Assembly (NCBI GenBank): GCA_002633005.1
Contig: NMRA01000337.1
Location: forward strand, 216,641 to 280,640
Direction: 5' to 3'
DNA from: Phoronis australis
Lineage: Eukaryota > Phoronida > Phoronidae
Length of the DNA: 64,000 nucleotides
Every line of letters begins with the position of its first letter. The first letter of the stretch is position 1. The notes beneath the pieces are model-generated. The model ran no database searches and was not told the DNA's origin. It was given only the letters and a program-made list of their open reading frames with translations. Positions 39,271 through 49,606 of the stretch are shown here, piece by piece. The translations under genes and the position numbers were made by a program.

Positions 39271-39330
<60 letters not shown>
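39260..39330 (+). repeat. TG microsatellite
   Basis: About 70 bp of TG dinucleotides with one TATATA interruption. Confidence 0.97.
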
Positions 39331-39332
<2 letters not shown>

Positions 39333-41394
39333 TGTTATAACTGTTTTCAGTTGTTTCTATAATTCATTTGCGCAATATTAACATGTTGCCCAGATGCTGT
39401 ATTTTGTTAATTCGATTTCTGAAAAGTAGACCTACTTGTTATCCGTAGTATTTACATACACCCGTGAAATTAAGTTTCAAAAGTTTACCTTGTAAAAGAA
39501 CTCAATCCAGTACTTCGTGCTGCTGACAGCACACAGTGTATTTGGCCATTGCCTTGCTGGACCTTGGCGGACTGTCATACTTTTTTATTTTCCGCCATCC
39601 CACAACACCATCTAAATGCCCTGCTTTTTGACACACGGGCAATTTGACATTATCATAATCTCTTGTAATTTCCTCGCAACATAGCCATATTTTCCCTCTC
39701 GACTTAAAAGAAAAAGGGACATTTCATGGGTTTTTGCAATTTTGCGGCACCGACAATTTCCCATTCAACTAAAAAAAACACAAAAAACGGCGTTTGTCAT
39801 TTTTTGGGGTTTACATCTCCCGTTCGACAAAAAACGTTGTCGGTACGTTTTTGTGTGTTGCAGCGAACATTTCACCCTTACATTTTGGCTTAGACCCACA
39901 TGTCCCGCTTCTTATCCTGAAGTCCCGCTTTTCAATCCAGTTGTTTCGTTCTTTCGTTCCATAATGTTGACCGCGACAATTTTGCAACAGGTGTTCAAAA
40001 TAACATTATCTCTTCTTATGAAAATTGTTATTTTCCACTTTCTTTAGTAAGATAACAATCGTAAAAACGTGTTTGGTAACATACACAACATGTATCAAGA
40101 TCAATAACTTTTACTTTCTGAAAAAAACCACTATAATTTGGCAGTAATCTTTCTTGTATACATATTTCATTGAAGATACGACTTTGATCTGTTTTTACAA
40201 GTTTAATTTCAGTTCTTTCAAACTCTCTAAATTAGATCTTGTCTTTACATCACAACAGTGCAATAAAAATGCAATCGACATCAGTAGGTAAACATATGTT
40301 ATACAACTATATCTCGATTCGTGATATGCAAAAGTATTTGAACGAAGGCGAAGCATATCACGAATCGAGATATAATAACACACTGGTACAAACACGTACG
40401 TTGTATAACCTATTTATCCTATGCGCCCCACTGAGGATTCTTTAAAGAAGCGGGTTTACACAGATTGCTCCGCTTGTTTTTGTGCCGTTTGTCATCCTTT
40501 ATCAATGATGATCTCAGATCACGTGATACGTATACGAGCACGCAATATTTTTATTAATGAATTTTTGACACGGCAGTTCAAGTGGTATTTTACAGCAGCT
40601 ACAGGCTTGGTGTGCATATTTGCTATTTTCAGTGTTTTCGTCAGTGTTTGGGCTAAATCTATTTCTAAGTTAAAGTTTGCTCACATTTCTGACGATTTTT
40701 CTTGACTTTGCTGAGTAATATCTGTGCAGGACACCCGGATGTTGTGGCTTATGAACGTTCAGACACTTCTTAAAAATGCTCCTTGAGAGGGGTTCTTATC
40801 ATTTTTAGATAAAAAGTATTCCGAAAATAAAATTGACAAAAATACAGTGTTTACAGCAGTTGCACTTTTTTCCGGCTTGACGTATTTTGATTGTTTTGAG
40901 AACGAATTTAAAAATGACTCATATTTTACCGTAAAGAATCTCAACTGGTGTAGTGCAATAGGTGACCAAAAAGAGACATGCATTGGTAATGTATATTGCT
41001 TTCTTAATCCCAAATATATTGTGGCAAGTTCGAGACTTTTTCTGCCCGGGTGCAAAATTTCACGGTATATTTAGAAAACTTTTCAACAATATTTTTATTT
41101 CACTTTTTTGTTTAGTTTTGAGAACGCATATCATAGTATCGGAATTTGAAAATATTGCGCACGAGCTGAACCCAATTTGATGCTATATATACAATCATGT
41201 TTCTATAATTGTAGTGTATTGTGTGCTCAGCAGGGGATTTGGGCGAGAAAGAAGACAAATTCAACGCGCGTTGAATACGGAAAAGTAGTTCTTCCATATC
41301 AAACCTCACAATACGACCCGTATTTCATGGACATACTATCACGCGTATAGGATAAATAAATATACACGCGTTGCTGTGCATCATAATGCACAGA
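39331..41394. other. Unannotated sequence with hairpin and palindrome
   Basis: Apart from the hairpin at 40309-40373 and the 18-bp palindrome ATTCAACGCGCGTTGAAT at 41259-41276, nothing is recognised. The frames at 40,400-41,300 lack known domains. Confidence 0.45.
40309..40373. repeat. Perfect 21-bp hairpin with 23-nt loop
   Basis: ATATCTCGATTCGTGATATG plus C at 40309-40329 is exactly complementary to 40353-40373. Weaker pairing extends outward through GTTAT. The size suits a small-RNA precursor or a tiny inverted-repeat element. Confidence 0.93.
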
Positions 41395-42375
41395 TCACCT
41401 AAATAATGATAGAGTCCTTGGAGTTCCAGTTAGCTGCTCATTCAAACTAGGTTTTTCAAACATTATTAGAAGCGACTCTAACGTTCGTAATCTGTATACA
41501 TCATTTTCAACATAGCGAATGACTGTATTGTCAACAATCTCCCGACGAGTTATCTTGCGACCATGAACGTTTTGAAAATGGTCTTTTATGGAGCCATTTT
41601 GTAAATGCATAGAAATTCGTCGCGACAAGGGACAGACTGTGCGCCAAATGTAATTTTGTTTCTGATGAGGACGAAAACATTCTACCGCGGGACAAGTAAA
41701 CTCATAAACAACATTACATCTAGCAGCAGTGCGGACCTTCTCACGACTAATATTATTTCTCATCACATTAAATTAGAGGTCTTCATATTCTTGTAATAAA
41801 TAATTACATCTAGCTTGTCTTTAGGATTAACAACTCTTACATTATCATAGATTATGTTCTTTAGGACTTGCTCATCTTGTACATAACTTTTGGACATACA
41901 GTTTTTGTAGAATAGTTTTTTAACATTACCAGTAAATGTTTGTACATGATAATGATGTTCAACTTTTGAGACAAACCGATTAATGTGCTTATCCACAAAT
42001 GAATTGGTGTAACCATTATTTATTAGAAGTTGTTTTACATGTTGGACTTCACTAATGAACAGGTTCCAGTGTGACGAAATATTGTGAGCTCTCTTTAAGA
42101 GATTGACTAAAACAACTATCTTATAACGCTCAGGGCAGTCAGTATCAGCATGGAGACAAATACCTTTGTCAGTATGCTTGTAATAAACTGATGTGATGAA
42201 TCTTGTGTCTGCGTTACATATAAGTACATCTAGAAAAGGTATCTTATCATTCACAAGTTTTTCGTGAGTGAATTTCAACACTGATTGGTTCTCAAGCACA
42301 GTTTTAAGCGATACCATTTCATCAAAATTACAATAGACGAAAATATCATTGACCACATTCCTATATATATTTGAT
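41395..42375 (-). pseudogene. Penelope-like retroelement, 3' half, family 2
   Basis: On the minus strand a 197-codon frame reads VVNDIFVYCN where YVDD is expected, so Y and the first catalytic Asp are lost. It continues with IPFLDVLI, VYYKHTDKG and YYKNMKTSNL. A two-base insertion near 41766 shifts the frame. It then goes on as MRNNISREKVRTAARCNVVY and EFTCP, a GIY-YIG domain with YIWRT in place of YIGxT, ending SLNEQLTGTPRTLSLF. The family differs from the copy at 34.2-35.2 kb. It is decayed but more intact than that copy. Confidence 0.88.
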
Positions 42376-42397
42376 ATGGTGATGATATTTTTGTTTA

Positions 42398-42435
42398 GAA
42401 ATAAGCTCTTTTCTGAAGAAAAGAGTTTATTTCTA
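42398..42435. repeat. Near-perfect hairpin beside the Penelope-like fragment
   Basis: AGAAATAAGCTCTTTTC pairs with GAAAAGAGTTTATTTCT across a TGAA loop, with one mismatch. It lies just upstream of the RT fragment, where the element's coding sequence breaks off. Confidence 0.85.
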
Positions 42436-44097
42436 TACTTTTATGGAAAGTCCTACACTGCAACCAACATGATGAGCTATCGACAGTACATTTCAAAGCT
42501 ACGTGCCCATTTTTACCTATCAGAAAACCTTTATCTGCAAATTTCGGATAGATACTTGGAATAGTTTATCGCACTTTTTGTAAATTCACTGCATTCTGAA
42601 TTTTTACTGAATAATTGTATCAAACGGCACCAAAAGTCCAATTAATTATAACATATAAATATGTATAATTTTGGATGAATGCCTGACTAAGTTATCCACA
42701 CCAAGTGTGAGGGATCCATATTCTAAAACCATTGTCTTTATGGGGTAGAAATATTTTGGATCGTTGAAATTATTTGCTTAGTGGCTTCAATAATCATTTA
42801 TATAACCTCTCTGGTTCGTTCCCTTTTTATGTCACTGTTACTCGCTGTTATTTTTCGCATTTTGGCAACACTCTTGGTTTTTAGAATAAAAAATACTTTA
42901 AGCCAGTCACGTATGCGAAATCGGGTACTCGTGAATTAAATTATTCATTTTTTGTTTTTACTATAATCATCAAGAACTGGCAAAAAGATTTCTAATGAAA
43001 TGCCTCTTATACAATTCGGTTGGAAAATGACGGAGTTGCGAAAAGTTTTAACGACAGTAAATTCCATAGCAAGTATACACACCGGAACAAACGAATGCAA
43101 ACAACTCTCACGCATGAGCGACGCAACCTCAGAGGCCTCGAGATCGGAGTTGGCATTCCAAGGCTAGAATTCTATGAATTTTTTCCTTCGCCAAAAACGT
43201 CTTCATCCTTTGTCCAAAATAAATGTTCTTTTAAAGAAGCTTCTTGTCTCGCAACCGCAGAAAATTTGTAAAATGATGAATTTTGCGAAAAGATATCAGA
43301 AGAATACCGTGGCTAATTAACTGATCAACTCAGCTGTTTAGGCCTGTGTACAGTGGAATATTGATGTTTCCCACTAATAGCTACCTAGTAAGCCTAATTT
43401 CGATAAATATTAAATCACAAACCATGATCGTTACGTAATACTGAGCATCTATATAAATTCTTAATCTGTGGTTGAACGATGTAGCATTCGTGACATTATA
43501 GGTTAAACACTTGCCCCCATAATCGGGGATCACTTTGTGCTGATGAAAACAAGTTTTCTGTAAGCAAAAGACGGACAGACTGTTTTTCTCGGTGTTAAGC
43601 CTAACTTACTGGGAACACAATCTTGGTTTAAGAGATCGTACGTATGGGATTTAGTTAGCTACTTTGAAAAGCCTGTAAAACTTACCACAGGTTCCCGCTT
43701 TTGAATACTGGTTAATGAAATATCTATATAACGCATCCGTTAAAGAAAATTATCTCTTTTAAGTAATTGTGTTGTTTAGTTAGCCCATTGTTATGGTATA
43801 AGCAAGAAATAGAGTTCCTACACGCCATACGTTGGTCATGTCACGTGACCTATAGTTAAGATCTCTGTCTTGACCGGTGTTCGAACCCGAGGACTTCTTG
43901 CTAACCCTGCAGGCGCAGAAGTACTTTTAATGAGTCAAGAAGAGTACGTTTTATAAGCTTTTGAAAATGGCCATCCAATGGTTATGAGGTAATCCTAAAT
44001 GAAACCGTGGATCCCTCATGTAAGTGTGTTTAGCTTTTTTAATGTCAGGAGCATGGGTCGACGATAAACAAAAAAACACACTTCATGAAAAGTAACT
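42436..44097. other. Unannotated sequence
   Basis: No gene recognised. A B-box-like GGGTTCGAACACC on the minus strand near 43,880 has no A box. Confidence 0.45.
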
Positions 44098-44213
44098 TAA
44101 GTTAACAATTTGTACAAACTTATGCTATATACGGGCTTCTCTGATGCGGGAAAGTGAAAAGAGCCCTCAAACACCGAGTTGCCACAACCACTACAAACGT
44201 AACGAGTCGCCAT
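44098..44213 (-). pseudogene. THAP-domain N-terminal remnant
   Basis: From an ATG at 44213-44211 the minus strand reads MATRYVCSGCGNSVFEGSFH and FPASEKP, then a stop at 44098. The start, the Cys pair and the FP turn match the beginning of a THAP finger; the Trp and CxxHF are gone. The DNA is clearly similar to 25280-25390 (CGTTTGT, GTGGTTGTG, CACTTTCCCGC), so both derive from one family. Confidence 0.55.
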
Positions 44214-45009
44214 TCTTTATTATACTGTAAACCACTGGAATGGTCATATGTGACTGCTTTTTGCGCTAAACTCAGGGGAGGATGACTAATGCTCTGATTG
44301 GTTGTCCCGATTTTGCGAAGTATATATCGATCAAGAAATGGTCGTAGCTCGAGATCATGTTATTAACATGTCGTCAGATAGTATTTTCGGGTGTTCTAAT
44401 TTGACAGCTTGCTTGCATTGTGTGCATAATTTCGACCAATGAGGTGCATGTGATAACCGCAAACTTCTAACAGTTTTTTTCACTCCACAATTTCACGGTG
44501 GTGACAAGATGATTGAGTGTATTTTAGTCGACCATGCATTTATCATTTTTTACAAAAATTGCAGAGTTTGAAATCTAAGACAAATGAGCATCCAATCTAA
44601 CCGCGCCAGGATTTCATTTGAAGTCTACCCGTTGAACAGTATCTCGTGTAAATCTAGTGCATACCTACATCTTCAAAGCATCACCCCGACCATAGAACGC
44701 CTAGGGTTCTACGCTCTGACCACAGTGAGGTTATTAACTGTTGATTGCAATGAACAGTTAAGCTTATTATCTTGCTTTTCACCGCAAGCAGCTCCAGTAA
44801 CAACCGGGTAGTGTTCAGTGGCTGCCTCGCGGCTATAAAATCATATGCTCTAAAAGACACGGCAATATCTCACGTAATCTCGCGAAGTCTTGCTTTTCTA
44901 GCGAGGGCCTAGCTTGGTCCTAGCGCTACATAACTCTTTTATGCTCACGTTTGTGTTCTATTTCATGGAATGTGGTATTCGCTGCAGATATTTACTTCTA
45001 CCGCGGTTA
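44214..45009. other. Unannotated sequence
   Basis: No gene recognised. Confidence 0.4.
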
Positions 45010-45310
45010 TCAGTGACAGATTTGGGGGGGGGGCAAGGGGGCCATGCCCCCCCCCCTAAAATTGTCCCAGATGCCATTTGGCAGTTCGGGGTGCGAATTG
45101 CTGACTAGCAGATGCGCGCAGCCAGGTGGCTCGGGGGGGAGGGGCAATGCACAATGCATAGGCCTTGAACAAACCCCGTTTACCGTTTTTTAGTAGTAAA
45201 CCCAAAAATTCGGGACCCTGTATCCCAACATTTTAGGCTGGTCGCGCGCATGTGGCTGGTTATTACTGTGCCCTGCCCCCTAACTCAAAATCCTGAATCC
45301 GTCCCTGGTT
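45010..45310 (+). mobile_element. G-tract short element, copy 1
   Basis: It starts TCAGTGACAGATTTGGGGGG and ends with CCCCCTAACTCAAAATCCTG and AATCCGTCCCTGG, inverted counterparts. The inner words GCCATGCCCCCCC and CCATTTGGCAGTTCGGGG recur inverted at 48768-48855. Confidence 0.65.
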
Positions 45311-45599
45311 ACGGAATGTTTAAAACCAGTGCTGGCAGTCGTTCTTAGTTTGTTGTTTTCTCGCGGTCAGACGCAATATTCCAGGTATCATTTGGTGTAC
45401 CTGTGTGGTAGTAGGCTTACATAAATCACGTTTTCTTTGATTTTGGTGCACTTTGGGAATATCTGAATAGTCCAATACATCAAAAATAAAAAATAATTCG
45501 AGGAAGGCTTTAATTAACATAACTTTATAACAAATAGAATAGGCTAATTCTTGTGTATTAACCACCAACCCCTTTTGCAGAATTAGGAAATGATAAGTA

Positions 45600-45776
45600 C
45601 TCACACACACGCACGCAAACGTGCCCAATCCGTTATTTGCAATCAACGTCGCGCGCACTCTATTGAGAGAGTGACCATACTAACACGCAAGAACGCACAC
45701 GCAAACACGCGCGCACGCACACCCACACGTATATCCACACGCACACCCACACGTATATCCACACGCACACCCATAT
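45600..45776 (+). repeat. CACGCA/CACGTATATC tandem tract
   Basis: Acac/cgca-rich microsatellite ending in a 24-bp unit (CACACGTATATCCACACGCA) repeated twice and more. Confidence 0.9.
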
Positions 45777-47767
45777 GTTAGTATAGTCCACGTATTGTTT
45801 CCATGTTCCGGGTTTCAAGAATCAGAATGAAAGTGTGGAAATAATGTTCAAAAACATGGTTCCACATTTCATATTTTCACCCGAACCAAGAACGAACTAA
45901 CAATACGCGTACCAACCGGACCAAATACTTTACAGCATTGTTTCAAGCATGGACTAAAAACTCAGCTTTATGGTAACTGGAATGTCAAGAGACATATTAA
46001 CGTTCATCCCCCGCTCAATGAATGCGAACATTTTTCTGTCTATATCGCTTTTTAACCTTGTAGTACAGTGTTCTAACATAATAGAAGGTTTAAGTAATGT
46101 ACTATACACATCTAATTTATTTGTTAATTATACATTTACGTGTCACACTTGATGTTGAATATCGTAACATCGCAGTTTGAATACGTTTGAAAATGAGCCA
46201 AACAATTCTAAGTGAATAAAATATTCTTGATATTAGTCATATGCATAAGAATATCACATTTTATCAGATCTATCTTCAGAGCATTTCAAAAGTTTAAACA
46301 CATATTTTGTCATTTTTGATAATCTTTGTCACCTCATATTTTCCCCAATTCGCCCCTGACCGCCATATTGGAATGTCTATTTTCCTGCTCTGGAAGTGAA
46401 AATTGTAATCCGGTCAATAACTTCTGGCAACATACTTCTACAACAACAGCCAATAATAGTCAATCTGCGCATATTTCTCACTAAAATAATTGTCAAAATC
46501 GTCCATTTTTCAAAGGTTGATTACCTTGCAACAAATAATCTAAACTTTACCAAATTTTGCTTTATAACATCTCCACAGCACAAACCATGACAGAGATTAC
46601 CTGTAATTTTCTTAATCTTCATTCTTGTGGAGATTTTTCATAAAATAGAAGTTCACTTGACGGCCATATTGTGTGCTGAATAAGTGAAGAGTTGTCGTGA
46701 TTGCTTATTGTTGAGACAAGAAGTTATGGAAGACACGGCAGGATGATGTCCTCCGCGTCAAAATGGCATTACTTTGGGACCAATCCTAAAACATGTAGAC
46801 CGCAAAACGGCCGGTAAATTATAACTTCAAATTTCAATTACATGATGTTATCCTAGTGATTTTTGTTTATTTAAAAGTACACCAAACCCTGTTTTGTCCT
46901 ATTAACAGATATAAAACGACTTTACAATCCAGTTCTCTGAAATTAAATAATCCTCGCGCACACACACATACGTACATACATAAATACATACAAAGCCCTC
47001 ACTTTTCTTCAAAAGTGGCAAAAACATGCGTGGCAATGAGAATGACACTCATTTTTATTTTTCATTATTTTTCACTTGATGACTGTTTTATGTACATGTT
47101 AAGTAGAATACAAATTCGAAAGTAGTAGGCAAAACGTTGCTACATGTATCCTAAATAAGGAAGGTGAAGTACATGACTAATCATGATTGCAATAAAGATG
47201 CATTTTAATTATTTGTTTGTCAATTAGGATTCTCCCTAAGCTTGTACAATAGACTTAGCGTCTGAGACACGTCACTAAGGTTTATGGTGCTTGTCCACGT
47301 TATAATGAATTTGATGTTTTAAAAGTATTAAAGTAAGAGGATTTCGATATCTTCTTATAACAAAGTGTCAAGCAAATGACAACAAGAGATTTATAATTTG
47401 ATCCAAGACGTAGGTGCTTTCTTGTGCTGTGAAAGCAAAGACACTAAATTATTGCTAAATTTAGGAATCTGTGGAGCTCAGTATTAAAAGTGTCAGAGTG
47501 TTGGTGCTTATCAATGCTGTAAGTAAAGCCACCTAGCGGTGTAATAAATGATTGTCCCAGGAAACACATTATTTCGCCATGTTTTAACTCTCATGCAAAT
47601 TACACACGAGACCAGAAACAAAAAAAAAAAGAAAGACGCCGCCGACCGACATGTTGTTTTTAGGGGTAACGCGACCAGTTTAATAGAAGCAGGAGGCCAG
47701 GTAACCTGAATTTCAATGCCCCGATATCCACGTCTCTACCATAGCCGAGTCCGGATGCTATGGCGTA
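45777..47767. other. Unannotated sequence
   Basis: Includes a short CA/TACA microsatellite at 46957-46992. No gene recognised. Confidence 0.5.
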
Positions 47768-47897
47768 GGTGGCGCAGCACTGAAAAAAGTGGGGGCTAAA
47801 GCCCCCTCAGCCCCCCTGTGATGCATCGCCTATAGAACATGTGCGGCGTAGCACTGAAAAATGGGGCTATAGCCCACTATGGTGCGCCGCCCATGTA
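47768..47897 (+). mobile_element. GGGCGG MITE-like element, copy 2 (dimer-like)
   Basis: GGCGCAGCACTGAAAAAAGT, GGGGCTAAAGCCCCCTCAG and ATGCATCGCCTATAGAACAT repeat the layout of 33949-34087. A second GGCGTAGCACTGAAAAATGG follows directly, then ATGGTGCGCCGCCCATG. It looks like one and a half units joined. Confidence 0.75.
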
Positions 47898-48719
47898 TGT
47901 AGCCACGAAACAAAGTAATCTACCACAATGTCGAGCACATGCGCTTTTGATTTTTTTATAAACAAAATGAAATCCCGCTCCAAGTCTGTGTCACGTTATA
48001 AGGGCATTTATTAGCAGTGGCTGTAGCAACGTACGTGACACGACCCTAGTGGAGCGGACTATTAGCCAACTAAAAGGCTTTTTTTTATTTCGCCGTACTT
48101 TTGGTGTAATAATTATTAAACGTCAAGTATCTCATAAACGCCGGGTCCAGTCTTCAGAAGCTATCTGAAATTTATAAACGTCTGGGTTTCCATTAGAACC
48201 CGTTACGATGTGCGGACTTAGTGTGAATTAACACATAGACAGGTAAGTTGTAATTTGGGTCACGTGGAAGAAGGCGCTCAAAGATCAACATCGTTGTGTT
48301 GGTTATCCCCAGTCCTCTTTCAGGATCATGATTATCACTCTTGCCGTGCCACTTCCACATTTGGAGTCACACGAAAGACGGTTTTTATCGACCGTATTGT
48401 GTTTCCAACACTACAATACGGGTCGCGCATTAATTGTACTGAACTAAGATGAAATTTTATGCGAGACTGTCAAATTAAAATAGGGGATTTGCTATTAAAA
48501 TGTTTCGGTGATCATATTGTGTTTTACTGGCAGACGATTTGGTGGATCTGATACCTCGCCGTCTAGTCCGCGTTCCTGGCGTAAGCACCGTGCACTTAGT
48601 GAACTAGAGATCGGACGCAGGAACACTAGGCGGGTTCCCAATCAATAACTTTCAAATTCTTTAACGTAAACCGGACATGAACAACGTCCGATTGCCTTAT
48701 TTTTAGCTCTGACCATGGN
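47898..48719. other. Unannotated sequence
   Basis: No gene recognised. A single N lies at 48719. Confidence 0.45.
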
Positions 48720-48855
48720 GTAGGCGGACTGGACAGCCACTCGCAGGCAGTTGCCCGTCGACTAAGATGTTCGCATCCCCGAACTGCCAAATGGAATTTG
48801 GGAGAGTTTTTTTGGGGGCGGGCATGGCCCCCCTCTAAATCCGCCACTGATGTCA
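48720..48855 (-). mobile_element. G-tract short element, copy 2
   Basis: On the minus strand it reads CAGTGGCGGATTTAGAGGGG, GGCCATGCCCGCCCCC and CCATTTGGCAGTTCGGGG, parallel to 45010-45110. Confidence 0.65.
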
Positions 48856-49483
48856 AACATTGACGGTGAGATCACAGCCCAGGGCCTAACGCGGACCGGG
48901 TGCCGGATTGAAAAATCCCGGCGATGCTCGAAGGTGGCGGAGACTTTCACCGACCGGGATGCGCCGCCCACAGACCCTTTTTTAAGGAAGGTTACCTTAA
49001 ACTTCCGCGGCCAAGTCGCATGCGCGATGATTAATGAGTAGAGCTAAGCGTCACAAACTGGATTCGACAGCCCGTCGGGCTGAAGTGAGGCCGTGGCATT
49101 TTGATATTTCAGTTTACTCATGCAGTTCAAATTGGCGCACTATATACATAGGCTACCATTCGCCCGCTATATAATTCACTGCTAGTAATTCTTTTTAATA
49201 ACATGGATTTTTAAGTTGTAACATTGATGTTGTTATTGACATTCAGTTGTTTTGAAAAAAACCTTTGTTAGTTATAGAGTCAGCGTGACCCGGCGGCTAA
49301 GGTGACAAACGAAAACAACCAATGACGATGAGATGACTCAAAGACGGAAAAGGATATTGCTGCAGCCATGCGCGTTGGTCGCTTTGTCACTGCGCACAAT
49401 CTTTGTTGATTTGAAACGGGATTTCCAGGTGATCTCTCTGAAAACGATAAAATGTAACCGCTAAAATAACTGCAATACGAAAG
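48856..49483. other. Upstream region of USP22
   Basis: No TATA box. A CCAAT word lies near 49,316. The region probably holds the promoter and 5' UTR, but the transcription start cannot be placed. Confidence 0.4.
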
Positions 49484-49606
49484 ATGAGTCAAGATGGCTG
49501 CACCCATCTAAAATACCTGAAAGAAACGAAAGGAACCGATTCTTTTAGGATAATCCATGCTTATTTTATTGCACGAAATACTGACGAGGAGTCGCGCCGG
49601 AGAAAG
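49484..49606 (+). CDS. usp22: USP22 exon 1
   Basis: Codons 1-41, starting [12 protein letters not shown]. It carries the first ZnF-UBP zinc ligands (CTH, residues 6-8) and ends in RRRK. The donor is AAAG|GTAATT and the exon ends in phase 0. An in-frame stop at 49448 upstream supports this start. No TATA box is evident upstream. Confidence 0.9.

Noticed and set aside
43860-43920. B-box-like GGGTTCGAACACC on the minus strand
   Set aside because: No A box or cloverleaf nearby.
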